Part shown: one piece after another, positions 11,104-22,918 of the stretch | Position numbering within the stretch: position 1 is the first letter of the stretch | How the letters are laid out: every line of letters starts with the position of its first letter | Assembly (NCBI GenBank): GCA_025506515.1 | Contig: CM046458.1 | Location: 46,091,390-46,155,389, forward strand | DNA from: Flaveria trinervia | Taxonomy: Eukaryota; Streptophyta; Magnoliopsida; Asterales; Asteraceae | DNA length: 64,000 nucleotides | Direction of reading: 5' to 3' | Program-made: the position numbers and the translations under genes | The notes under the pieces: generated by a model | What the model saw: the letters and a program-made list of their open reading frames with translations, nothing else | Told to the model about the DNA's origin: nothing | The model's database searches: none

Positions 11104-11388
11104 TGTTGGGTTAATACATTCTTAGTTAATTACATATGTAATAGTATTAGTTAAATAAGTCATCGGGTAAGTGTAGATGGGTCGAATAGGTGGTTAAGTA
11201 GTTATTTCTCCCGCCACTCTAAAGCATCAATGTAACTAACTATAACTGGCAAAAACTATCATAACCGAAGGTATATATACCTCAAGAATGTCTTTGTATG
11301 AATGTATGAATGTACATATTGGGTGTGTGAAATATAGTGTGAATATACAATCGATTGTGTTTCAAAACAGTGATTATCGAGACTCTAT
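11093..11388 (+). repeat. Element F right (3') LTR
   Basis: Begins TGTTGGAATAATG after the purine tract at 11081-11087 and aligns with the left LTR at about 90 percent by eye. The TATA region reads gtatatatac. The end (ctctata) is approximate. Confidence 0.8.
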
Positions 11389-11805
11389 AGTGGTTATTGC
11401 ATAACTATGGGAGGATCTAACTTAGCTTCTTTCATTTTATTAGTTTAAAGCTTTTTTGCTTCATTCATTTTACATTTTATGATTTTAATATGATGATGTG
11501 TGATTACTAGGTGACAATTATCATCGCTTTAGAGACAGATGTCCTTTGATTTTCTGCTCCTTTGCCAACTTTATTCATTTTTAAAATTTAAATTGCTTTA
11601 AAAGGAGTTTCTCCATTATACATGAGATCTTTTGCATTCATATTCAAAGAGAACCTATCTTTAATTTGTGCTTTAAATCCTCTAGCATTCTTAAAAAATA
11701 GAATGGCTACTTAGCGAATCAAAGCTTTTTCAATATTATGTTGAGGAGTTTTGCTTCTAACAAGGGATTGATCTCAAATTTAATCATGTTACCCTTGATT
11801 CTAAG
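11389..11805. other. Non-coding AT-rich spacer
   Basis: No ORF, LTR or tRNA-like primer site seen. It is the left flank of the small Copia derivative and ends in its target duplication ctaag (11801-11805). Confidence 0.6.
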
Positions 11806-11944
11806 TGTTAACACTGGTTAAATTGTATTATATTAAATGTACTTTTCATGTAGTTTTATAGTTATCTATCCCAAATGTAAATGCTTTCTCTATTTAAGTC
11901 TTCAAATCCCATTACTTGGGATACAAAAAGTTATAGAACCTTCA
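11806..11944 (+). repeat. Left LTR of the small Copia derivative
   Basis: 139 bases, TGTTAACACTGG to CCTTCA, matching 12563-12700 with scattered differences. The primer-binding site abuts it at 11945. Confidence 0.88.
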
Positions 11945-12287
11945 TGGTATCAGAGTCTTGTATCCTAGAGTGCCAACTGGGCTAGGTGCCTTGAAACATG
12001 TCGCTCTACCTTTGATTTTTTAGGTGGAAACCTTGTATCCTGGGTGCCAAGAAAAAACCTATTGTTCCTGCTCCAATTGTGAGCCAAAATACCATACAAT
12101 GGCTAATGTAGTGGTTGAGATTATTTGGATAACACATTTGTTATGAGAGTTACATATGCTACCCCTGAACCGTTCAATTATCTTATGTGATAACCAAAGT
12201 GCCTTGTTTTTATCTTAGAACTTTATTGCACACAAGCAGGTATACACATCAACTTAAATTACCACTTTATTTATGAGCCTGTAACAT

Positions 12288-12561
12288 ATGGAAAACTATG
12301 TATCAAGTTTATTCCCACCAAGCTACAAGTAACAGACATATCCACAAAAAATCCCCCTTAGACTCATTATGAGTTCTTCCGTACTAAACTATGCCTTGGC
12401 CCGCCACCCTTTCACTATTAAGGGATGGAAAACTATGTATCAAGTTTATTTCCACCAAGCTTCAAGTGACAGACATATCCACAAAAAATCCCCCTTAGAC
12501 TCATTTTGAGTTCTTTCGTACTAAACTATGCCTTGGCCCGCCACCCTTTCGCTAGAAAAGG
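12288..12561 (+). repeat. 137-base tandem duplication of the pol terminus
   Basis: Copies at 12288-12424 and 12425-12561 are about 93 percent identical by eye. Each encodes the last part of RNase H and ends in a purine tract (aagggatgg, aaaaggatg) next to which the 3' LTR starts. Duplicate polypurine ends suggest a slip during reverse transcription. Confidence 0.85.
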
Positions 12562-12562
12562 A

Positions 12563-12700
12563 TGTTAACGTTCATTAAATTGTATCGTATTAAATGTATT
12601 TTGCATGTAGTTTCATATTTCTATTGTACCAAAGGGTAAATACTTTCTCTAATTAAAGTCTTTCATATCCCATTACTTTGGGATAAGTTAAAAACCTTCA
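12563..12700 (+). repeat. Right LTR of the small Copia derivative
   Basis: 138 bases, TGTTAACGTTC to CCTTCA, followed by the target duplication ctaag at 12701-12705. Confidence 0.88.
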
Positions 12701-13058
12701 CTAAGAAATATATCATTTGTGCTCCAAAAAGGTCAATCATTCGTATAATATCCCTTTTATGTGTTTTCAATGTTCTTCACACTTTGATGCTTTGTATCAG
12801 GATTTAAGTCATGAGCCTAATATTTTGATGTTTCGTTGCTTTTTTTTTCATGCCAAGAATGGCAACTTGTAGATAATGAAGAAAACCAATGTTGAATAAG
12901 GTTCGATTTCTACATACAATTGTTGCTTTGTTTCGTTCTTGAAAGGATCATTTATTTTGGGGTTCTGAGGATATTGCTCTATTCAAAATAGTTTGGATAA
13001 ATTCTGATGGTGGTTTAAGTGATAAAGTACCTTCCATTAATAAATTCGATCATGATTT
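12701..13058. other. Non-coding spacer
   Basis: AT-rich, with short runs of T. No ORF or recognisable repeat seen; it separates the small Copia derivative from element G. Confidence 0.55.
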
Positions 13059-13424
13059 TGTGAAATATTAAAAGCCAAAACAAGTGATATCTTCCGAAGT
13101 CAAGTTTCTTCTGAAGCTTATGTTTGCTTCGGAAGGGTTTATAGTTTGCTTTGGATATCTTCCGAAGAAAATCTTTCGAAGGGTTCTTTTTGTTTGGAAA
13201 AAATAGTATAGGGTCCTTAGTATAAATTTTCAATAATTGTTGAGTTTATCTGTTATAGTTAGTTAGACGATTACTACTATAAATAAGGATCCTGTGTAAT
13301 CGGTGAGGTTAACTCTTGTTTAAAAATTCCCTAAACTCTTAATCATTGATAATTGGCGAATCATTCTTGATAACATTCTTTCTTGTATTCTCTTCATATT
13401 ATTGAATTTCATGTTTTATTCTCA
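13059..13424 (+). repeat. Element G 5' LTR
   Basis: Matches the 3' LTR, except for a deletion of about 45 bases in the micro-repeat zone. TATA box tataaata at 13278-13285. Three exact cttcSgaag motifs (S = C or G) occur at 13091, 13127 and 13159. Confidence 0.88.
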
Positions 13425-13507
13425 ATTGGGTGATAATTGGTATCAAAGCTTTGGGTTGAGGCTCAATTGAGAATCAAGATTCAATTAAAGATCAATTGAC
13501 GACAATA

Positions 13508-16500
13508 ATGGTGTCAACAAAGTTTGAGGTGGATAAATACGATGGGAAGAACGAATTTAGGTTATGGTTGTTGAAGATGAAGGCATTGCACGTCCATCAA
13601 TGAGTGGTGGATGCCTTGGCTGGAGAATCCAAGTTGCCAAATACAATATCAAACAAGGAGAAGAAGGAGATGCTTGAACAAGCACATAGTTCAATCATAT
13701 TGAACTTGGGGGGATTGAGTACTTAGATAATTATCAAGGGAGACGTCGACTGCAGGGGTCTGGTCAAAATTGGAAAGTTTGTACATTACGAAGTCTGTTT
13801 GCAAACAGATTATATGTCAAGAAACGTCTGTACACATTCCAAATGGCGCATGGGAAGTCAATTGAAGATCATACTGATGAATTCAACTGGTTGGTGTTAG
13901 ATCTTGAAAACATCAAAGTTGAATTGGATGATGAAGACCAATCATATTCTTGACATCTTTTCTATCATATTATGAGCACTTTATAGATACGTTGATGTAT
14001 GGTAGGGATACTCTTACCATGGAAGAAGTGCTGGTAGCTCTCAACTCAAAGAAATGAAGAAGAGAATTGATTATAAGGAAGATGGTGGAGAGGGCTTGGT
14101 GGTCAAGGGTGGATCTGAACAAAGAAACTTCAAGTCGAGGAACGTCTCAAAGTCAAGATTGAAGTTTAAGACGAGGTATTATGTGTGTGGGTCAGAAAAG
14201 CACTTCAAGAAAGATTGTCCTAACTAGAAAAGAATAAATGGTGAATCAAGTGGATCGAAATCTCATTCGGGACATAATGCACATGATGACTCTTCTGATG
14301 GATATGAAAGTGCAAATGTGTTGGTTGTCACAAGTAGTGGTAAAGAGAATGAGTGGGTGATGGATTCAGGGTGTTCATTCCATATGACACATGTGAAGGA
14401 ATTCTTTACAGATCTAAAGTTTGAAGATCTTGAATCTATGAAGCTAGACCTGCGAGATTGTGGGTCATGGCGTAATGACTTTGAAGATGAAGAATGGTAT
14501 GGATGTAGATCTTCATGATGTAAGGTATATCCCTAGTCTTAAAAGGAGTTTGTTGTCTTTAGGGTTATTGGAGAGTTATAGTTAACATGTTAGTCTTAGA
14601 GATGGTAAGGCTAAGGTGATTAAGGGATTAATGGTAGTATTGTCTAGTAGTAGAAAGGATAATAATATCTATTCACTAGATGGTGCTAGTGTACTAGAGT
14701 CCCAGGTGATAACTACCTCAAGTGATAGTAGTTCTAAAGCCATGTTATGGCACAAAAAGGCTTGGTCACATTAGTCATCAAGGTCTGGTGGAGTTGCAGA
14801 AGCAACAGGTAATGACTGAGTTGAAAATTTGTGATTTTGGTTTTTGTGAAACTTGTATTCTTAGGAAACACAAGAGGGTAAAGTTTACAAGGGCTAAACA
14901 TAACACAAGTGGGTTATTGGACTATATTCATTCTGATTTATAGGGTCCTGCTAAGGTTGATTCTTTGGGTGGTACTAGGTACTTAATGACTTTGATTGAT
15001 GATTTTTCAAGGAGAGTTTGGGTAATCATCTTAAAGAATAAGAGTGATGCCTTTAGTAAGTTCAACGAATGGAAAGTTCTTGTGGAAACTCAAACTGAAA
15101 GGAAAGTCAAGAAGCTAAGAACTGATAATGGGTTAGAGTTCTGCAATCATGAGTTCAATCAGTATTCTAAAACTCATGGTATTGCAAGACATAGAACTGT
15201 ACCAAGGAATCCATAGCAAAATGGTTTAGTTGAAATGACGAATAAAACTTTGCTTGAAAAAGTGAGGTGCATGTTGGCTAGTTCTGGTTTACCCAAGATG
15301 TTCTAGGCTGAAGCTATTACAACTGCTGCTTATTTAGTCAATAAGTCTCCATCAGCTACATTAGACATGAAAAAACCTATGGAGGCATGGTCAGGTAGAA
15401 AATTTGACTATGGAATACTTAGGGAGTTTGGGTCATTAGCTTATGCTCATATTAGCCAAGGGAAACTAGAACCTGAGGCCTGTAAATGTGTATTTCTAAG
15501 ATAACCTGAGGGTGTAAAAGGTATAGGTTGTGGAGACTAGATGGTGGCAGACCCAAGGTGGTGTTGAGAAGAGATGTGATTGTCCAAGAGAATGTTGTGT
15601 ATAAAGACATTAAAAAGGAAAAAGGTTCAGAAGTTAAAGAGCATAATGGGGTTCAGGTTGAGGTGAGTAGCAGGGTGTGAGTAATAAAGGTGTTCATCAT
15701 GGCACTTCTAATATCCAAGGAGATGGTATGAATGATTACCAATTGGCTAGGGACAAACAAAGGATACAAGTGGTACCTCCACCCTGGTATAGAGAGACGA
15801 TTGAATTGTCAGCTTTAGCCTTTGTTATTGCTGAAGAAGAAAGCATCTATGAACCGTTGTCATACTCTGAGGTAATTTATATGAAAGAAAGCTCAAAATG
15901 GTGTAAGGCCATAGAGGAAGAGATGGAATCTCTTTATAAGAATGACACATGGGAGCTGGTTGATAAACCTGAGGGTCACAAGCCTGTGTCGTGTAAGTGG
16001 TTGTTTAAACTGAAAGATGGGATTTCTTAAGGTGAACCTCCTAGGTACAAGGATATATTAGTAGCTAAAGGGTTTACACAAAAGCCAGGGGTGGATTATA
16101 ATCAGATATTCTCACTAGTAATGAAACATTCATCTATAGGGTTACATCAGTTGGATGTGAAAACTACATTTTTACATGGAAAGTTAGATGAAACCATCTA
16201 TATGAAGCAGCCAGAGGGGTTTGAGGTTAAGGGACAGGAAGATAAAGTGTGTCTCCTTAAGAAACCTTTGTATGGGCTGAAGTAATCCCCTAGATAGTGG
16301 TATAAAAGGTTTGATGAACATATGGTGACTAATGAGATTAACCAGAGCAGCTATGATAGTTGTGACTTAAGGAATATAATGTAAACAAATTTGTGTATTT
16401 ATTGTTGTATGTTGATGACATGTTGGTGGCTTATCCAGACTTGAAAGAAGTTGAAACTACTAAGAAGATGTTGATGTCAGAATTTGAGATGAAAGATCTA

Positions 16501-17373
16501 GGTGAAGCCAAGAAGATATTGGGCATGGAGATCAAAAGAGATAGAGAACACAAGGTGTTAAAGTTGTTTCAAAGGTCTTACTTGGAGAATGTACTGAGTA
16601 ACTATAGGATGGATGATGTGAAGCCGGTAACTGTTCCTATAGGTGCTCATATTAAACTATCAAACTCTGATTGTCCTAAGTCAGATGTTGAAGTTAGATA
16701 TATGGAAAAGGTACTATATGCCAATGTTGTTGGGAGCTTGATGTACTTATTGGTGTGTGCAAGGCCAAATATTGTGTATGCTCTGAGTTTAGTCAGTAGG
16801 TATTTGTCAAATATGGATAAAGCTCATTGGGTTATTGGGAAATGGATCTTGAGATATCTCAGGGGTACTAAACATTATGGCTTAGTGTTTGGGCATCATG
16901 TACATGGGTAGAATAACGGGATTGTGGTTATGTTGATTCAGATTTTGCCAAGGACTTGGATAGAGGTAGATCTATTAGTGGGTATGCATTTCAAGTGTTG
17001 GGTAACTTAATTAGTTGGAAAGCTCAGTTGCAGCATGTTGTGGCATTATCTACTACTGAAGCTGAGTACATAACTTGGTTGAGGGAGTCAAGGAAGCTAT
17101 GTGGTTGCATGGTTTTGTTTTTGAGTTCGGGATCAAAGTTGCAGACTCAGTGGTGTATTGAGATAACCAGGGGTAGTTCAGTTGTCAAAGAATAGCATGT
17201 TTCATGAGAAAAAAGCATATTAATGTGCAGTTACACTCATAAGGGTTGTGGTGAATGCTAAGAAGGTGAAAATGGAAAGTGTGTCCCCTTTGGATAATCC
17301 AACAAATGTGTTTACAAAGTCTCTACCTAGTGTAAAGTTTAAGTTTTGCTTGAATGCATTAGGAGTTGGTTAA
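13508..17373 (+). pseudogene. gag-pol: Element G gag-pol polyprotein, broken
   Basis: Start ATG 13508 (MVSTKFEVDKYDGKNEFRLW) is typical of Tnt1-type Gag. The knuckle near 14180-14220 reads YYVCGSEKHFKKDC, so its first Cys is changed to Tyr. The protease motif WVMDSGCSFHMT is at about 14353-14390. Pre-integrase WHKRLGHISHQG-like text (frameshifted) lies near 14745, and the integrase core (LRTDNGLEF) at about 14950-15450 with an internal stop. Reverse transcriptase begins near 15880 (WCKAIEEEMESLYKNDTWELV) and keeps LYVDDMLV at about 16407. RNase H (SISGYAF, STTEAEY) lies at about 16970-17070. The end is TAA 17371-17373. At least a dozen stops or frame changes are present, and part of RT near 16130 is deleted. 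Confidence 0.88.
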
Positions 17374-17401
17374 AATCTTTTTTGGATTTTAAGGTGGAGA
17401 T

Positions 17402-17811
17402 TGTGAAGTATTAAAAGCCAAAACAAGTGATCTTTTCTGAAGTTAAGTTTTTTTCAAAGCTTAACATAGTTCTTCTGAAGCTTGGCTGAAATCTTCCGAA
17501 GGTTATGTTTGCTTTGGAAGGGTTTATAGTTTACTTTGAATATCTTCCGAAAGAAATATTTCGAAGGGTTCTTTCTGTTTGGAAAGAAATAGTATAGAGT
17601 CCTTAGTGTAAATTCTCAATAGTTGTTGAGTGTGTCTGTTATAGTTAGTTAGACGACTACTACTATAAATAGGGATCTTATGTAATCGATGAGGTTAACT
17701 CTTGTTTACGAATTCACTAAATTCTTAATCACTAATAATTAACGAATCATTCTTGATAAGATTATTTCTTCTATTCTCTTCGTATTGTTGAATTTCGTGT
17801 TCTTATTCTCA
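17402..17811 (+). repeat. Element G 3' LTR
   Basis: 410 bases, TGTGAAG to TCTCA. TATA box tataaata at 17664-17671. It contains cttccgaag-type motifs, one exact and several mutated. Confidence 0.88.
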
Positions 17812-20250
17812 ATTGGTTAACAAATTTGTTAACCAAATTTTGTTCGTTTTCTTCTCATGTTTGCCCCTTTTCCCAGGAGTTGTTAGTTATGTTGAGTTAG
17901 GGGCTGTTAGGTAGTCTCTTAATGGTTAACTTTTGCTTGCTAATGGGAATGGAATGCTTCTACTTTGCTTCTTGCATATCTGAGTGCTTTGGATTTTATC
18001 AAATCTGATCATACTTCTGATGTTGATTATTGTGTGAAGGAAGTAGTTGAATGTTATCGTTTTTATCAAATCTGATCATACATGTTAAGCAGGAGTTTGT
18101 GAATAAGTTGGTGTTTTGGGTGCTTCTACCATGTTATCAAAGCCTCTTGTTGGATCATCTAACTTGTGATATACAAGGGTAAGAAGAATGCAAGTTCTTG
18201 TCACCCTAGTTAGGGACTGGCTTCTACACAGGTTGTTGCATCAAGATATAAGGCTACCGAGCCTGTTATGGATCTGAGCAACAATGAAGCTGATGATTTG
18301 ATTTTTTTGCCACTTATATTGGTCCTATTGTTATATATGAAGAAGTAGTTGATTGATTAATAAGCTTGCGATTAAGTTGAGGAGGATGGCGAGGCTTCAC
18401 TGAGTTAATTCCTGATCAGTGGGATAAAATATATGTTTATGATTAGCCGGTGTGTAGTAAGGATCCCATGAAGAAGCAATTGTTCGCCTGGGCAAGTATC
18501 ATTTTTCCACACCAACTAATGGGGATGTTATCGTGCGGAAGATGATTACGCCATTACAAAGCTTTTATTTAACAATATGAACCTAGACCAACACCACCTG
18601 GATTAAAAGAAAAGTCAACTTAATTCTTATTCATTACTATCATATCATGATAATCACCATAATCACTAAAATCTTAGGATGCGTAACGTTGTCTAGCTTT
18701 ACCCATCAAATAGCAAAGTCAAGTATGATTATGGATAATTTTTGTGTTCTACTCATTAAATATCAAAAAAGAAAAAGTAAACATATAATGATACATAGAT
18801 TGATTGTCACAAAATAAAGATGTAAAGAGAAAAAAATTTTACTACTTATAGTTTTTTCAGTTTTAACCAATTGATCGACTACGATTGATTTATGTAACTC
18901 TTAAACATTTTGTGACATGTGTATCAACTACTAAATATTATCTTTAATTGAAAATTTCCATTCAGCTAAAACACAGCCAACTGAAAACCATATGAGATCT
19001 TTAGAATTTACATGAAAAGAATAACCGGGTGCCTCTGTAATGCTCTTGAACCTTTTGTTATATGCACATAAGTCCATCAAGAATCAACTATGTATAGAAG
19101 CATCCTTCAACCCTTTTTAAACTACAACTAATAATATGGACAAGAAATGTTTATTGTACGTAAGCCAGAAACATAAAACTACAACAAATAATAACATACA
19201 TCACGAAATAACAGTGCATCAAGAAACATTTAGAACAATCACTACACTAAGATATATTACAGAAAACAGTCAAACTGCAACAATTTCTTTTGTTTCATAA
19301 ATTATCGCTATAAACTTCTTCTCAAGCAATTACATGCTCGGCAGCTCGGGTAAAATGATGAGCATGATGTTATCTCAAGAATAATCAACATAGACAAATG
19401 CCACTCACGTTCAAGATTATGATCCTTTTATGCACTAAACGTTTTACAGTTGATACATCTATAATTGATGACACAATCACATAAGCCCTTCAGCTTTTAA
19501 TAATGTGCGCATATGTCTTTCTAGAATCAAGTACTAACATAATCATCCTTCAACATTTTAACATTATAGTTTTATCCTGAAATTTAGGCATTTTGTATAT
19601 AGATTTTATTAAGGGTTGAGATATTTAGACCCCAAAATTTTAAATTAACACTTCAAATTTATATACGCGTCGTATAGGTGAGTCGTATAGTCTCATACGG
19701 GCATCTAACACCTCTAACAACCCCTGAATTTTTCCTCGTAGTCAGTGCCAAAATTTGCTATAAGCATCGTATAACCCTATTTGTGTTGTATATGAGGTCG
19801 TATATGGTTATATGGGGTGTATAGCCTTCTAATAGCCCCCTGAATTTTTTTTTTTTAGTGTTTTCAACCCTATACATATATGATGTTGTACATGATGTAT
19901 AACGATGTGTTGATTAATAAAGTGTATCTCTGTATTTTAGGACCCTTTATTAATGAATCTAAAGTTATGTTAATTGAGTTGATGCTTTTATGTGCCATTT
20001 CTTTATACAAGATTCGTTTCTTTGTTAAAAGAAAAAAATAATATTCCTTCATTATTTAAGCAGTGAGTAGAAAAGCATCCATGGTTGCTTTCCATCTTTT
20101 TGGTATTTGCACTTATACTTGTACCTTATGTTATAGAGGTTATAACTTAATTATTTAAACTTTCCTATTGATGATTGTACATTATTGACCTATTGTAGTA
20201 CCTTAAAGTATTTTTAACTTTGCCAAAGGTACTTGGTAGTGGTCTGACCG
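17812..20250. other. Unassigned AT-rich region
   Basis: No ORF above about 60 codons looks real and no LTR pair was found. Two diverged copies of a roughly 75-base segment ending catccttcaac occur near 19070-19115 and 19505-19555. A phrase ttatcaaatctgatcatac occurs twice near 17996 and 18063. Cgtat-rich text at 19670-19830 resembles the inside of Gypsy LTRs but cannot be bounded. Confidence 0.5.
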
Positions 20251-20611
20251 ATTTAAAACTACAGGCACAAATTAACTATTTTTTTTGAGAGGTGAATTCC
20301 TCTCAACACATATTACTTTACACATTATTATTATTATAATCAAATAGTATTCGACTATATTTCACGCTCGTCTAAACGTCTCACATTTTAAGTAAGTATT
20401 TTACTTATTGCATACTCATTTGGTTATATATAAAATATCAGTGTCATATATTTTTATTCTTATATACTAAACCATATCGAATTCAAAATTAGACGTCTTA
20501 GTTTATAGACATCAAATTGAGATCATACAATCATATAACTTGCTTAAGTTATTTTACATTTTTGTTTCATGTCTCACTATTATAACTGTTATATCAAAGT
20601 ACGGGATACTA
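20251..20611 (-). repeat. Possible Gypsy LTR end (remnant)
   Basis: On the minus strand a purine-rich tract (gggaagaa, 20612-20625 region) is followed by TGTAGTATCCCG, the usual junction of a polypurine tract and a Gypsy 3' LTR. The other edge is not visible. It fits the minus-strand integrase relic to its right. Confidence 0.4.
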
Positions 20612-20939
20612 CATTCTTCCCACCTTATAAAATATCGTCCGTTAAATTTATGTGAAAAAGTATGAACTTGTGCTTTTCAACTCACCTTCTTTTTTCTATG
20701 TTTCTTCTATTCATCTTTTAGCTTCCCATTTAACTTAAACCAACAATAACTTTTTGTTTTCTAACATATGTACTCTCAAAAAGATCTAATATAACGTGGA
20801 TTTAGTTTTTCTGAACGGATAATTCTTTTTCAAGATGAGACCTTTAATAGCATCTTATCCCCGAGTTGGAACTCTATATGTCTCCTTTACAACCTAGGTT
20901 TTTTGTCTATCTCCGGTAGCATTTATCCGTTATGAGATT

Positions 20940-21500
20940 TGTATGATCTTGTTAGTTATTTCTTTAATAATCTCTTGTCCAACTGATGGTATTCTATAGA
21001 CCTTAGTCAGCAGACTTGTGAATGACACTACACTCCATATGATGCTTCGAATGGATCATTCTAGTTTCATCCGATGTTATCACACTTGCTCTGAGCACGT
21101 CTTTCATTGTTTGTATGGTGCTTTCACTTTGTTCATCCATTTGCATATGATATGCCTTACTTAGGTTACTTTTGCTCAAAATTCTTGTGAAAAACTTTGC
21201 CAAAACCTTAATGTAAAACTGCTAAATTTACACCTTGATGTTTGTAGGTACGTCGTGCTTAGTAACAATTTCTTTGACATGAATTCTTGCCGATTTTTTC
21301 TAATTTATAGGCTTCTTGAATCAAAAAGGGACATACTTAGTTAATTAATCTATTATTACCGAAATAATATCATGCCCATTTTTAGTTTGTGAGTTTGATG
21401 ATAAAGTCCATAGTTATCATCTCCAACTTTCATTCAGGGATTTTAGGTTGTTGCAAACATCCAGTTGTTGCAAACATTCTGTTGGTTTCTTGTGTTCGAT
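20940..21500 (-). pseudogene. Gypsy integrase relic
   Basis: Minus-strand text at 21003-21203 (LSKAYHMQMDEQSESTIQTM) is a degraded form of the Gypsy integrase core that surrounds the catalytic Glu. Upstream on the same strand (about 21230-21480) are weak matches to the first part of the core. Frames are broken throughout, and no RT is visible beyond 21500. It is more decayed than element E. Confidence 0.65.
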
Positions 21501-22275
21501 TCTAACTTGTAAACAGGTTAGGCCCTTATCCACCTACCTATTAATATATTTCTTTGTTCCTAGACACCAATATTCACTTCTATTATTTTTGTACATCTTT
21601 GTACTATCATGATGTATGATGTACTTGGATTTATGAGTTTCCTCCATTATTCTTATCTCTTAGTTCCCTAACAGTAGGTATCGAGATCCTATTGTGAAAT
21701 CTTAATTTCCCTTCCTTATGGTGAGGAATTTCTTCTTTCCCACCATTCTTTCTATTAATCTAATCACTTTTTACATTTTATTTGAGTTTATATGCATAAG
21801 TCATCAACTACTCTATATGATTTTCGAATAATGAGAAATAGTATACTTTTCTCTTTTTCCATTTCACCGCTAGAGTTTTGCATTTTTGTTTTATAGGCAT
21901 GTGTGCTTTTATATATAGCCCTTGCATTGCTTTTATTCTTTTTAGAGAGAAAAATTTGGAGAGGATTGTTACAGTTATCTTTGGCGTGACCTCAACTTTT
22001 TGAAATGGGTTGGCTTTGATTGCCGGTTTAGGAGTTTGATTGTCGCCACCTCGGTAGCATATCTCTTCATATATTACCTCCAACTATCATTTCATTTAGA
22101 GAAAGAGAGATGGGGTATGTGCAAAGGATGGCTAAAGTTGTTCTCTCCAATGAACCTTGGCCTCTGTGATTGGTTGGTTTTGGTGGCTACCGATCAATTT
22201 AGTTTGCAATTCCTTTGTCCTGATCATGTTTCCTTGATGCCATCTACACGGAGAAAGAAGTGCAACTAGAGGGTT
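21501..22275. other. Unassigned region between Gypsy relic and element D LTR
   Basis: An 89-codon open frame at 22000-22269 (+) has no recognisable motif and is probably chance. The stretch could be further Gypsy decay. The 5 bases left of the D LTR are gggtt. Confidence 0.45.
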
Positions 22276-22908
22276 TGTCAGGACCGTGTACGTACGGAGT
22301 ACTAACTGATTATGCGTGAAACCGAATCAAATAGTGCGGAATCCTATTTGATTGGCGATCCAATCAGTGAGAACGCAAACCCGATCAATCTAACGATTAA
22401 AGAAACGTTAAGATTGAGTAGAAAATGATCAAATGAGAACTATGAAGTTGGAATATGCGTTGTAGACGCTCTGGACGGCTAGGTTATAAGTGTATACGAT
22501 ATAAGTGTCAAAGGTCTCGTTTTCCATAAATTAAGTGGTATTTATAGGTTTGTAGTCTTCATTCATGCGACTGAACCATTAGCATGGTTTAGTCGTGCGA
22601 CTGACCCATGCGACTGATTCATACACACGACTGAAGGTTCAATCGTACGACTAGTCCAGTCTCCTGGTCCAGTCGTGTGACTAGTCCATTAGCATGATGT
22701 CTTCATGCGTATGGTCCATAAGTATGGTCCATTAGCATGAATAATCATACAATAACTTCAAACCTATATAATAAGTTCATATATATGAATTAAAGATACA
22801 TTAACATCAAAGCACAAATCATATATCATTACATCGTTTCATTACACATATGTAAGCCATGACAGACTTTTACATTAAGCACATAAACTAGGGACATATG
22901 TATCAACA
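22276..22908 (-). repeat. Element D 3' LTR
   Basis: On the minus strand it starts TGTTGATACATATG and ends GTCCTGACA, 633 bases. A TATA box (ctataaata) is at 22547-22539. The U3 part (about 22560-22740) carries repeats of the palindromic type agtcgtRcgact, a family different from that of A/B. Confidence 0.8.
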
Positions 22909-22910
22909 AA

Positions 22911-22918
22911 CTCCCCCT
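22911..22918 (-). promoter_or_regulatory. Polypurine tract of element D
   Basis: Reverse complement tcagggggag directly upstream of the D 3' LTR, in the same context as in A and B. Confidence 0.85.

Larger units (their letters stand above)
9273..11388 (+). mobile_element. Element F: non-autonomous LTR retrotransposon carrying an ARID gene
   Basis: Two direct repeats of about 295 bases flank a 1.5-kb internal region. A primer-binding site (TGGTATCAGAGC, 9569-9580) follows the left repeat, and a purine tract (taggggg, 11081-11087) precedes the right repeat, which starts TGTTGG. That layout is diagnostic of an LTR element. Inside there is no reverse transcriptase or integrase. Instead there is a CCHC knuckle, a Copia protease-like segment lacking D-S/T-G, and an ARID domain. 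LTR identity is about 90 percent by eye, so this copy is old. No convincing TSD was found. Confidence 0.85.
11806..12700 (+). mobile_element. Internally deleted Copia element (TRIM-like, Ale/Retrofit type)
   Basis: LTRs of 139 and 138 bases (11806-11944 and 12563-12700) start TGTTAAC and end CCTTCA. They are flanked by a perfect 5-base duplication, ctaag at 11801-11805 and 12701-12705. A primer-binding site TGGTATCAGAGTC begins at 11945. The internal 618 bases keep only the C-terminal end of RNase H, readable as THYEFFRTKLCLGPPPF with stops, and this end is present twice. Short LTRs and the RTKLCLG ending suggest the Ale/Retrofit lineage. It cannot move by itself. Confidence 0.88.
13059..17811 (+). 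mobile_element. Element G: Tork/Tnt1-type Copia retrotransposon, decayed
   Basis: LTRs (13059-13424 and 17402-17811) start TGTGAA and end TCTCA. A diverged primer-binding site (TGGTATCAAAGC, 13438-13449) and a purine-rich end (aaggtggagat, 17391-17401) are present. Between them lie gag, protease, integrase, reverse transcriptase and RNase H in Copia order. There is no third ORF. Many stops and frame changes make it inactive. No matching TSD was found (gattt versus attgg). Confidence 0.9.

Noticed and set aside
22000..22269. 89-codon + strand ORF as a host gene
   Set aside because: No motif, no conserved context, flanked by retroelement relics; length is within chance for this composition.
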